From positions 23,688 through 87,687 of the forward strand of contig NZ_FODR01000019.1 in NCBI RefSeq assembly GCF_900110415.1: 64,000 nucleotides of DNA. The letters run 5' to 3'. This document shows, one piece after another, positions 50,642-58,258 of this stretch; position 1 is the stretch's first letter, and each line of letters begins with the position of its first letter. The position numbers and the translations under genes are program-made. The notes under the pieces are model-generated. The model did no database searches. It was not told the origin of the DNA and worked only from the letters and a program-made list of their open reading frames with translations. Source of the DNA: Mucilaginibacter sp. OK283. Its GTDB lineage: Bacteria > Bacteroidota > Bacteroidia > Sphingobacteriales > Sphingobacteriaceae.

Positions 50642-50730
50642 TACTTTATGCTGATTAGCACCCTCTAAAAACCTAGCGTAATAACTTGCCAGGTTATAGC
50701 ATGCGATGTGGCGACACCTAATTGAAAGCT

Positions 50731-50769
50731 AAAAAAGACGCCGGAATTTTCAGGTCCGGCGTCTTTTTT
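50731..50769. terminator. Strong terminator
   Basis: AAAAAAGACGCCGGA and TCCGGCGTCTTTTTT pair perfectly over 15 bp around a nine-base loop. It lies between convergent genes and can serve both. Confidence 0.95.
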
Positions 50770-50832
50770 ACGAAAACCTTAAGTTTTCGGCTTCCTATAT
50801 GGCTATTAACAGGATATCAAATTGTTACGGCT

Positions 50833-51033
50833 TTAATCGTTCCATAAATGGTTAAACGGGAACGATGTGGCCAGTTTGCTTTTTATAAAATGATCTTCTT
50901 CTTTTTGTAAGCAATCATTGGTGTAAACGTCTTCGTCGGCATTTACTTTTAATATGCTGCCTGCAATACGTTCAACAATGGTTGATAGCGTGGTTACTTC
51001 GGTGTCGGGGATTTGGATTGTTAATATTGCCAT
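50833..51033 (-). CDS. Small hypothetical protein, degradation-prone antitoxin-like look
   Basis: 66 residues from the ATG at 51033 (MAILTIQIPDTEVTTLSTIVERIAGSILKV...). The N-terminal strand plus helix and an acidic, aromatic C-terminus (EEDHFIKSKL, SFPFNHLWND) are similar in shape to small antitoxins, but no toxin gene is adjacent and I recognise no family. The frame is open to 51105; the conserved-looking strand begins at 51033. Confidence 0.55.
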   Translation of the reverse strand: MAILTIQIPDTEVTTLSTIVERIAGSILKVNADEDVYTNDCLQKEEDHFIKSKLATSFPFNHLWND

Positions 51034-51275
51034 GGTAGTTGTTTGTTTTAATTGATATTTCAAAAATAATTCTTTGTTGCTAATGCAGTGTTTGTTTAAA
51101 GTCAAAAATTAATCATTTGATTAACTTTCATAAAACGCCTTAAAAACCCTATCTATTGTTGCCCCTAAAAAGGTTTAACATTGTTTAACAAATAGCTTGT
51201 AACCGGGCGCCCGTTAGTATGATGACGATTGAGAAGCGCTAATATTTTATTAAATTGCTTTTTTTCTGTTTATTT

Positions 51276-52535
51276 ATGCATGTCAACGGTCTTCTGAAAG
51301 TCTTCCTGATTATATCTGCAATTAGTTTATTAATTGACTGGTATGTATTCTCCGGGTTAAAAACATTAATTGCCGGCTGGCGCTCCCGGCTTTGGCAAAA
51401 AATACTTTTATGGGGATACCTGCTGATTTCAATTGGTGTTACAGTTTTATTTGTAACCGGCTTGCAGGCCTTTAAAACCAATACCGGCATGCGGCCTTTT
51501 CATGAATGGGTATTGAGCCTGTTCCTCACTTTTTTTATCACCAAACTATTTTTTATAGTTGTAATGTTTTTGGGCGATATCGGGCGGTTTCTGACAGGCT
51601 TATTTAAATTGGCAACGCAATCTCACGATAAACCGGTATTTCCGGCCCGCCGAAAATTCATCAGCGAAATTGCAGTTTTGGTAGCCGCAATTCCATTTAC
51701 TTCTCTTTTTTACGCAATGCTGAAGGGCAAATATGATTACCGCTTACACAAAATAACCCTTTATTTTGATGATTTGCCTGCCGCCTTTGACGGGTTTACC
51801 ATAACCCAACTCTCTGATATCCACTCCGGTAGTTTTGATGATGTAGCGGCCATGCAAAAGGGCATAGATTTGGCCATAGCGCAAAAAAGCGACCTGTTTG
51901 TTTTTACAGGCGACCTGGTAAACAATGCTGCCTCAGAAATTGAGCCTTATTTAAATAGGTTTGGATCGATAAAAGCGCCTTACGGCCAGTTTTCTATCCT
52001 GGGTAATCATGATTACGGCGATTATATTGAATGGAAAAGCCCCGAAGCCAAAGCTGCCAACCTGGAAACCCTGAAACAGCACCATAAAACTTTGGGTTAC
52101 CGCCTGCTTCTCAACGAAAATGTTACTATCGAAAAAGGAGGCCAAAAAATCTCGCTCATCGGGGTTCAAAACTGGGGTCGTGGTTTCATACAAATGGGCG
52201 ATTTAAATAAAGCGCTCCGTGATGTACCCAAAGATGCATTTAAGGTGTTGCTATCGCATGATCCTACCCATTGGGAAGATCACGTGCGATATAATTCGGC
52301 CAACATCCATCTCACCCTATCGGGCCATACACATGGTGCGCAATTTGGCGTAGAGATTCCCGGCTTTAAATGGAGCCCGGTTAAATACAAATATCTCGAC
52401 TGGGCGGGCCTGGCCAACGAAAAAGGCCGTTACTTATATGTAAACCGTGGTTTTGGTTTCCTGGCCTTTAGCGGCAGGCTTGGCATTTGGCCCGAGGTTA
52501 CTGTTATTGAGTTGAAGAAAAAGGTTACAGCTTAG
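51276..52535 (+). CDS. Membrane-anchored metallophosphoesterase
   Basis: 419 residues from the ATG at 51276. Four hydrophobic segments in the first 150 residues anchor it, then a calcineurin-like phosphoesterase follows with the metal motifs TQLSDIHSG, FTGDLVNN, ILGNHDYGDY, SHDPTHW and LSGHTHGAQFG. It is of the YaeI/YkuE type that cleaves lipid-linked or nucleotide phosphate esters. A TTG at 51255 would add seven residues. The lipoprotein gene 10 nt downstream is likely co-transcribed. Confidence 0.92.
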   Translation: MHVNGLLKVFLIISAISLLIDWYVFSGLKTLIAGWRSRLWQKILLWGYLLISIGVTVLFVTGLQAFKTNTGMRPFHEWVLSLFLTFFITKLFFIVVMFLGDIGRFLTGLFKLATQSHDKPVFPARRKFISEIAVLVAAIPFTSLFYAMLKGKYDYRLHKITLYFDDLPAAFDGFTITQLSDIHSGSFDDVAAMQKGIDLAIAQKSDLFVFTGDLVNNAASEIEPYLNRFGSIKAPYGQFSILGNHDYGDYIEWKSPEAKAANLETLKQHHKTLGYRLLLNENVTIEKGGQKISLIGVQNWGRGFIQMGDLNKALRDVPKDAFKVLLSHDPTHWEDHVRYNSANIHLTLSGHTHGAQFGVEIPGFKWSPVKYKYLDWAGLANEKGRYLYVNRGFGFLAFSGRLGIWPEVTVIELKKKVTA

Positions 52536-52545
52536 CCACACCGAT

Positions 52546-53199
52546 ATGAACAAGTTGCTACAATTGATTTTGGCGCTGCTAATTTTTGCTTCGTGCAGGC
52601 ATCCCAAGCCTAAACCGATTAATAAGTTGTATGTTCCATCAGATGAAGCGGCGGTAACTACACTTGCCTTTAATTATATCATGCCTTCGGATAGTACTTT
52701 AAAAAAACACCTGATTAAGTACAAGTTCCCCGCGTCTGAAACGGACAATATCGAACAGCTAAAAAGCCAATTAGATACTGCCAGGCTGTACGTTTTCATT
52801 GCCGATACCTTGATGAGGATACCAGAGGATTATCTGAAAAAACAGGCTAAAGACAGGCACAGGAACGACAAAGATATAGTAAAAAATATGCTGGTAGATA
52901 GCTGGGCGCCCGAAGTGATCATTAACGAGAAACCAGGCATTTTCCAACTTAAAAACCTTGCTTTTACTTATAACTACGAATACTCGCTTTATAATCAACG
53001 AAAAAAACTGCCGCCGGTTTTCTTTAACGCAGGCATGTTCAGGATGTCGGCGGTGTTTTTTAATCACAATAAGACCAAAGCTTTTGCCTACATTGAAAAA
53101 CGCGGCGGGCTTGTTGTAGCCCAGGGCTATGATATTTTCCTGGAAAAGAAAAAAGGTAACTGGTTTGTTGTGTTGTGCGATATAGATTGGTCATCCTGA
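52546..53199 (+). CDS. Hypothetical lipoprotein (217 aa)
   Basis: A lipoprotein signal (KLLQLILALLIFASC, Cys17) is followed by a soluble domain of about 200 residues with no motif I know. The C-terminal third (MSAVFFNHNKTKAFAYIEKRGG, GYDIFLEKKKGNWFVVLCDIDWS) is strand-rich. It is expressed with the phosphoesterase upstream and may assist it at the periplasmic face; this rests on position only. Confidence 0.68.
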   Translation: MNKLLQLILALLIFASCRHPKPKPINKLYVPSDEAAVTTLAFNYIMPSDSTLKKHLIKYKFPASETDNIEQLKSQLDTARLYVFIADTLMRIPEDYLKKQAKDRHRNDKDIVKNMLVDSWAPEVIINEKPGIFQLKNLAFTYNYEYSLYNQRKKLPPVFFNAGMFRMSAVFFNHNKTKAFAYIEKRGGLVVAQGYDIFLEKKKGNWFVVLCDIDWSS

Positions 53200-53253
53200 T
53201 TTCTGGCAAGGTTTTTATACCTGTTATGCCATATCTATAAAAAACATAAAAAC

Positions 53254-53466
53254 ATGGCAACATCCAACGTAAAAGAGATAGGCAAAGGAAACACAGAAGT
53301 GAAACCAGCACACAGTACCTGTGAGGTGATGAAGCCCTTTGTACATTTTGGCCTAAAAGCTACCGGGCTTATTGCAAGCGCGCTTATCACGATAGTTAAA
53401 AATATCCCAAAACCAGGCAAGCACAAACAACCTGAATACAAGAATGATAAGGTTATTAAGATTTAA
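53254..53466 (+). CDS. Small hypothetical protein (70 aa)
   Basis: 70 residues, basic, with one weakly hydrophobic helix (FGLKATGLIASALITIV) between a polar N-terminus containing one cysteine and a Lys/Pro-rich tail (KNIPKPGKHKQPEYKNDKV). It might lie at the membrane surface. No family recognised. A possible structured RNA follows 27 nt downstream. Confidence 0.5.
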   Translation: MATSNVKEIGKGNTEVKPAHSTCEVMKPFVHFGLKATGLIASALITIVKNIPKPGKHKQPEYKNDKVIKI

Positions 53467-53492
53467 CCTATAACATTTATTTTGACATTACA

Positions 53493-53569
53493 AAGGCCGG
53501 ATGCGACTTTTCGACCCCGTATTTTAACGGGGTCAAATACCGTGTTTTCACGGATTGACGGCCGTTTTT
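53493..53569 (+). ncRNA. Candidate multi-branched RNA structure / complex terminator
   Basis: An outer stem (GGCCG 53495-53499 with CGGCC 53559-53563) encloses an 8-bp hairpin (GACCCCGT-ATTTTA-ACGGGGTC, 53513-53534) and a 5-bp hairpin (CCGTG-TTTT-CACGG, 53540-53553), then a T run. It may simply be a terminator of the 53254 gene, but the three-stem layout is more than that needs. Confidence 0.4.
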
Positions 53570-53614
53570 AAAATCCCGACATTTAACATCGTTAACCCCT
53601 GAAATTAACTAACG

Positions 53615-53899
53615 ATGCCCCTACAAATAATCGGTGTTCACAGAACCAGCGATGCGTATGATAACCCTTACCTGGCTATCAACTCGTTAATGTGGATTGA
53701 TGATCATACTCAAAACCGCGGCATTACCACCAGGGATGTACTTTTCGATTGGATAAATGATAACGGCCTGGCTTATATTCTTGATGACGAAGGCAACAAA
53801 TCCAAATTACTCACAGCAACTACCAAAAGCGGCCTCAAATATGTACGTACTGTTTTTGATGAAACAAAATCCGACAGGCTGTTAAGCCTATCGGCCTAA
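53615..53899 (+). CDS. DUF3892-family small protein
   Basis: 94 residues: IIGVHRTSDAYDNPYLAINSLMWID, then RGITTRDVLFDWINDNGLAYILDDEGNKSKLLTATTKSGLKYVRT. The mix of an IxxV start, a conserved aromatic middle and the ending KYVRTVxD looks like DUF3892, a small family without known function. A good terminator lies 50 nt downstream. Confidence 0.7.
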   Translation: MPLQIIGVHRTSDAYDNPYLAINSLMWIDDHTQNRGITTRDVLFDWINDNGLAYILDDEGNKSKLLTATTKSGLKYVRTVFDETKSDRLLSLSA

Positions 53900-53950
53900 A
53901 AAAACCTATAAAAAACCTAAACCTTCGTTTTTTATACCTCAACCTTGTAA

Positions 53951-53990
53951 GCAACCTCCGTTATATGTTTAACGGAGGTTTGCTTTTTTT
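53951..53990 (+). terminator. Terminator after the DUF3892 gene
   Basis: AACCTCCGTTA (53953-53963) and TAACGGAGGTT (53970-53980) pair perfectly and run into TTGC and eight T. Confidence 0.9.
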
Positions 53991-54136
53991 TGCCCCCTGA
54001 AGAAGAGTCAAGAACCAAGAATTAAGAGCTTAGGCTTGGGATTACCCGCATAAAACAAACGCCGCCTTAATATTGGGTTACGTTTCATAAAACATCCTCG
54101 TTTATTTAACCCGACTCCATCACACCTCCTAAACCA

Positions 54137-54187
54137 TACTTTTGTCGAATTAAATTCATTTTTATAAATTATTATTGAATTTAATTC
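54137..54187 (+). promoter_or_regulatory. lrp-like promoter -7 box and 12-bp inverted-repeat operator
   Basis: A -7 box TACTTTTG (54137-54144) is followed at once by GAATTAAATTCA (54147-54158), 17 nt, and the exact inverted copy TGAATTTAATTC (54176-54187), 22 nt before the ATG. Spaced identical half-sites just after the start of transcription are typical for autoregulation by Lrp/AsnC proteins. Confidence 0.7.
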
Positions 54188-54209
54188 TGCTAATAACTAA
54201 TATTACCGC

Positions 54210-54689
54210 ATGATTAACGAAACAGAAATAGTTTTAGACAAAACCGATCTGCAGATATTACGCTTGATGCAGGACAACGCCCGCATATCAAACGCCGACC
54301 TGGCCCGGGAGTTGGGAATGGCGCCTTCGGGGATATTGGAGCGGGTGAAAAAGCTGGAGCAAAAAAATGTTATTCAGCAATATGTAACCAAAATAAACCC
54401 AACCGCGTTGCAGCAAAAATTGCTGGCCTTCATTTTTATGAAAGCCGCCGACGGGCCGGGTTCTGACCAAACCACGCAGGAGCTGGCCAAAATACCCGAA
54501 GTGCAGGAAGTACATCATATAGCCGGCGACGATTGCTACCTGATTAAGGTACGCACTTATGATTCGGCATCGCTGATGCACCTTATGCGTACACACTTTA
54601 GCAAAATACCACACATTTTGAACACACGTACCACCATCGTGCTCGAAACCGTGAAAGAACAACAACAATTAGTTATACCCGAAAAATAA
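54210..54689 (+). CDS. Lrp/AsnC-family transcriptional regulator
   Basis: 159 residues: helix-turn-helix (DKTDLQILRLMQDNARISNADLARELGMAPSGILERVKKLE) and the ligand-binding RAM domain (LLAFIFMKAAD, VQEVHHIAGDDCYLIKVRTYDSASLMHLM). It probably responds to an amino acid. It begins just after a perfect inverted repeat and is followed 7 nt later by an EamA exporter gene, so it likely controls itself and the exporter. Confidence 0.95.
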   Translation: MINETEIVLDKTDLQILRLMQDNARISNADLARELGMAPSGILERVKKLEQKNVIQQYVTKINPTALQQKLLAFIFMKAADGPGSDQTTQELAKIPEVQEVHHIAGDDCYLIKVRTYDSASLMHLMRTHFSKIPHILNTRTTIVLETVKEQQQLVIPEK

Positions 54690-54696
54690 ATATACC

Positions 54697-55659
54697 ATGG
54701 CCACATCTTCACAAAAATCCGCCTCGCCCTTATTGGTTATCATAGCTTTTGCTACGGTTTACCTGGTTTGGGGTTCTACCTACTTTTTTATAAAAATGGC
54801 TGTTGATGGTTTCCCACCATTTTTACTGGGCGCAATCCGTTTTTTTATGGCAGGCGCTTTATTGCTTACCTGGTGTGCTGTTAAAGGCGAGCGGATTTTT
54901 GTAAAGCGCAATATGATCCATGCGGCAGTAAGCGGATTTTTATTGCTGGTAATTGGCAACGGGGTAGTGATATGGGTTGAGCAAGCCCTACCAAGTGCTA
55001 TGGTAGCAATTATGGTATCAGCTCCGCCAATATGGTTTGTATTGCTTGACAAGCCAAACTGGGGCACCAATTTTAAAAACAAAAGCACCATTATTGGCCT
55101 GGTAATTGGCTTTGCAGGTGTAATATTATTATTTAGCGAGCAGATAGAAAGTATGATGGGACCGGCATCCGGGCCGTCAAAACTGCCCGGAATGCTTTTA
55201 TTAATAGTAGGTACATTGGGCTGGGCATCGGGCTCTCTTTATTCAAAACATTACAATACGCAAGGATCGGCAGCGGTAAATACCGCATGGCAAATGCTGT
55301 TTGCAGGTGTCGTATTTATACCATCGAGCTTTTTACGCCACGAAGTTCAAACACTTAACTGGGGCGCGATACCGGCACATAGCTGGTACGCGCTGCTATA
55401 CCTTATCGTTTTTGGATCGATAGCTGCATTTAGCGCCTATGTTTGGCTGTTACAGGTACGCCCGGCAACACAGGTTGGTACTTACGCCTACGTAAACCCG
55501 GTTATAGCTGTAATATTGGGCGTACTTTTTGCCCACGAAAGTGTTACCCTTATACAGGTGGCCGGCCTGGTGGTGATACTGGCAAGTGTACTACTGATTA
55601 ATTTGAGCAAATACAGGAAAGAGAAAGCAGTGAAACAGGAAGCAATTTTGGTTGAATAA
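54697..55659 (+). CDS. EamA-family (DMT) transporter
   Basis: 320 residues with ten membrane helices in two EamA repeats: VIIAFATVYLVWGSTYFFIKMAVDGFPPFLLGAIRFF (first) and MLLLIVGTLGWASGSLYSKHYN (second), with AYVNPVIAVILGVLFAHESVTLIQVAGLVVILASVLLINL at the end. Members export amino acids or other metabolites. Co-transcribed with the Lrp-type regulator, so amino-acid efflux is the most likely role. Confidence 0.93.
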   Translation: MATSSQKSASPLLVIIAFATVYLVWGSTYFFIKMAVDGFPPFLLGAIRFFMAGALLLTWCAVKGERIFVKRNMIHAAVSGFLLLVIGNGVVIWVEQALPSAMVAIMVSAPPIWFVLLDKPNWGTNFKNKSTIIGLVIGFAGVILLFSEQIESMMGPASGPSKLPGMLLLIVGTLGWASGSLYSKHYNTQGSAAVNTAWQMLFAGVVFIPSSFLRHEVQTLNWGAIPAHSWYALLYLIVFGSIAAFSAYVWLLQVRPATQVGTYAYVNPVIAVILGVLFAHESVTLIQVAGLVVILASVLLINLSKYRKEKAVKQEAILVE

Positions 55660-55669
55660 CACATTCGAG

Positions 55670-55735
55670 GAGAAGAGCCAAGAAATTGATGTCTATCTTT
55701 TATTCTTGACTCTTAATTCTTGACTCTAATTTTCC
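55670..55735. repeat. TCTTGACTC-word repeat
   Basis: GAAGAGCCAAGAAATTG (55672-55688) is followed by TATTCTTGACTCTTAATTCT and TGACTC, the inverted word. Same family as 31193-31340 and 54006-54030. Confidence 0.6.
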
Positions 55736-56733
55736 CATTTCCCAAACTCAAAGTACCTGGTTATTTTTATGCTCACCTTGCTGCCCACTTTGTATTTACC
55801 TCTCTTGTAATTCATTACACGCAGGGTAACGTCATTATGATCAATAATCAACTCTTCAAAAAAACCTTTAAACAGGATCATTTTTATAAGCCATTTTTTG
55901 CCAATGGCTGCAATTTTCACATGCTCGGCATATACAACAACAATACCACGCTTGCTTTTAATTCCGCAAACTTTGGCCTGGGTTGATGTAAGCACACTGC
56001 TGCTGGCCAGTATTTGCGAGGTATATAGCAATTTGGGCGAGTGGTATAATTTATCGGGTGGGCCATGTTCAACAATTTCGCCTTCTTTTATTACAATAAG
56101 TTCATCGGCCATTGATAGTATCTCGGCCGGGTCATGCGATACCAGCACCACGGTTGTTTTCCACTCCCGTACAATCTGCCTGATATCGTGCTGCAGGGCT
56201 TCCCGGTAATAGGCGTCAACCTGGTTAAAAGGTTCATCAAGCAGTAAAACCTGCGGCCTGCTTATGAGGGCTTTGGCGATAGTAACCCGCTGCTTTTCGC
56301 CACCGCTTAGCTTACCGAAGGGATAATCTTTTAGCGGATAAATATTAAGCATATTAAGGGCTTCGGTAACCAGCTTTATTTCGTGGCTGTGGTCTTCAGG
56401 AGGCATTCCATCACGCACAGTTTCCCAAACAGTCGATTTGGGGTTCATATCAACACCGTTTTGGGTAACCATCCGCATTACCTGGTGTGCATGTTGTATA
56501 CCGTGTTCCCGGCTCAATACCCGTTCCTCTTTAAAAAAAACCTCGCCATGATCGGGTTGCAGGGTACCAAACAATAAGTTCAGGAGTGTGGTTTTACCAC
56601 TGCCGCTTTCGCCAACTATAGCGGTTATCTTCCCTTTGGGCACAAATATGGTTATGTTGTTTACCCCGGTTGATTTATCGCCAAAAAAGTTTTTGGTAAC
56701 AGATATGGTTTCGAGTATCAAATCATCTTGCAT
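55726..56733 (-). CDS. ABC transporter ATPase with C-terminal TOBE-like domain
   Basis: 335 residues. The ATPase domain shows Walker A VGESGSGKTT, Q-loop VTQNG, signature LSGGEKQR, Walker B VLLLDEPFN and the H-loop LVSHDP. After about residue 235 a small beta domain follows (VVVYAEHVKIAAIGKKWLIKMILFKG...EELIIDHNDVTLRVMNYKRG), like the TOBE substrate-regulatory domain of sulfate, molybdate or sugar importers. No permease or binding-protein gene is adjacent, so partner and substrate are unknown. Confidence 0.85.
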   Translation of the reverse strand: MQDDLILETISVTKNFFGDKSTGVNNITIFVPKGKITAIVGESGSGKTTLLNLLFGTLQPDHGEVFFKEERVLSREHGIQHAHQVMRMVTQNGVDMNPKSTVWETVRDGMPPEDHSHEIKLVTEALNMLNIYPLKDYPFGKLSGGEKQRVTIAKALISRPQVLLLDEPFNQVDAYYREALQHDIRQIVREWKTTVVLVSHDPAEILSMADELIVIKEGEIVEHGPPDKLYHSPKLLYTSQILASSSVLTSTQAKVCGIKSKRGIVVVYAEHVKIAAIGKKWLIKMILFKGFFEELIIDHNDVTLRVMNYKRGKYKVGSKVSIKITRYFEFGKWEN

Positions 56734-56909
56734 TCCTGTATACTTTTATCGCGTAAGTTTTTGATGCAGGCAAATAACTATGGCCTTATAAAGTACCTAA
56801 GCTATAAAAAGTTTGTTACCCACAAAAGCTAAAGCTTATATTTTGTATCTCCGCAAACAATTTACAACTCTGGCCATTCCTATAAAAGCGAAACATTAAA
56901 ACTACAAAC

Positions 56910-57122
56910 ATGAACAAAACCATTGGTATAGCACTTATCGTTATAGGCGCTATCATGCTCATCTGGACGGGCTTTACTTATACCAAAAAGGAAAAAGTTA
57001 TCGACGCCGGTCCACTCCAGGTTTCTGTTGATAAGCAAAAAACTGTTAACTGGCCCCCGTATTTAGGCGGCGCATTAATTATAGGAGGCATAGCTGTAAT
57101 TGCCTTATCAAAAAGTAAATAA
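56910..57122 (+). CDS. Small two-helix membrane protein
   Basis: 70 residues: helix 1 (IGIALIVIGAIMLIWTGFTY), a short polar loop (TKKEKVIDAGPLQVSVDKQKTVNWPP) and helix 2 (YLGGALIIGGIAVIALS). The loop, VIDAGPLxV plus KTVNWPPxLG, is a pattern seen in many small proteins of unknown role across several phyla. Monocistronic; it converges on the ChbG gene, only 2 nt between stops. Confidence 0.75.
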   Translation: MNKTIGIALIVIGAIMLIWTGFTYTKKEKVIDAGPLQVSVDKQKTVNWPPYLGGALIIGGIAVIALSKSK

Positions 57123-57124
57123 GC

Positions 57125-58051
57125 CTATTTATTATCAACAGCTTTAAGTATGCTTATATCTTTGCCAGCCAATAATTGTGCGTAATTAATCATCCTGAAT
57201 TTTTTTCCATCCATCGCCCTAAATTCCGGCGATAGCAACATGTTCAGTTCTGTTTGGCGATGAAGGCTGGTGAGGGGTTTACCCTCTTTAGTATTCATCA
57301 TGTTGCTGTTCATATCTACCAGCGCATCCATTTCGGGGCTGGGCGTGGCTGTATGAATAACCACCAGATTTGGCTTGTTGGGGTTAAGTTTGGTGCTCAC
57401 GTAATTCAAAAAAACCTTTTTCTTGGTAGCTATCGGTTCGCCCCACATTTCCATATAGGTTTCGCCAAAATAAGTAACACTACTTAGGGTTGATATAGCT
57501 AATTTATATTTATGCGCCAGTTTTTCGGTCAGCGCCCGAAGCTCGGGTGTCGAAAGTGCTATGCCCATGTGTGGATCGATATAGGTAATTTTAAGCCCCG
57601 AGGCCAATGCACGTTCAATTTGTGCCGATAGTTCTGTTTCTACCTCTTCTATTTTATAACCACTTTTAGCAAATGCCGATGTTGAATGCGGAAAATAGCC
57701 AACTTCATCAACCAGGCCCGGCACCGCAGTGCGCCCTGTAACAGGCCCCCAGCGGTAGTTTTTCCACTCGGATGTTAGGGTTAAGTGCACTCCCACGCTT
57801 ACATTTGGATATTTTTTTAAAATCTCCACAGCTTCCTGGTACCATGGGCAGGCAAACTGTAACGATACTGAAAAAGGCAAGCCTGTTTGGGCCATTTTTT
57901 CGGCGGCCATATTTACGGAATGGTTCATGCCAATATCGTCAAGCCTTATCAGCAATTGCGGCAATTTATCAACTTGTTGTGCGGCCACCGGGTTCAACCA
58001 GGTAACCATCATTAATCCAAACAGGTACCAGACACACGTATTTTTCATCAA
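57125..58051 (-). CDS. ChbG/HpnK-family (YdjC-like) deacetylase, exported
   Basis: 308 residues with a signal peptide (ending NPVAAQ, about 25). LLIRLDDIGMNHSVNMAAEKM holds the metal Asp, VGVHLTLTSEWKNYRWGPV a metal His, and ITYIDPHMGIALSTPELRAL the second His of the YdjC fold. ChbG deacetylates chitin disaccharides and HpnK a hopanoid sugar. The exported position suggests an extracytoplasmic glycan as substrate. Confidence 0.88.
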   Translation of the reverse strand: MMKNTCVWYLFGLMMVTWLNPVAAQQVDKLPQLLIRLDDIGMNHSVNMAAEKMAQTGLPFSVSLQFACPWYQEAVEILKKYPNVSVGVHLTLTSEWKNYRWGPVTGRTAVPGLVDEVGYFPHSTSAFAKSGYKIEEVETELSAQIERALASGLKITYIDPHMGIALSTPELRALTEKLAHKYKLAISTLSSVTYFGETYMEMWGEPIATKKKVFLNYVSTKLNPNKPNLVVIHTATPSPEMDALVDMNSNMMNTKEGKPLTSLHRQTELNMLLSPEFRAMDGKKFRMINYAQLLAGKDISILKAVDNK

Positions 58052-58258
58052 ATCAGGGATTTATCAATAAGAAAATAAAAGATTAAACTAAAAATAGCCG
58101 AAAAGGGCAAAAAACCATCATTAATGGCAATAATAAAATGTAAATATTATAAAAAATCACCCGCTGGGCACATTTATTCGTGTAGTTTTTACGTTTATTT
58201 AATATCTTGTCACTCGTAATGCCGGCCCTCCCCTAAATACCGGCATTAACCGCTATTG

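Larger units (their letters stand above)
53900..54209. other. Gap with terminator, word repeat and Lrp control region
   Basis: From left: terminator 53951-53990; a TCAAGAACCAAGAATTAAG word (54006-54030); GGGTTAC at 54075-54081 without a matching -10; then the promoter/operator at 54137-54187. Confidence 0.7.

Noticed and set aside
54075..54105. Fifth copy of the GGGTTAC promoter, before the Lrp-type gene
   Set aside because: GGGTTAC is present, but no GTATTAA or similar box follows at 15-16 nt, and a better -7 box lies at 54137.
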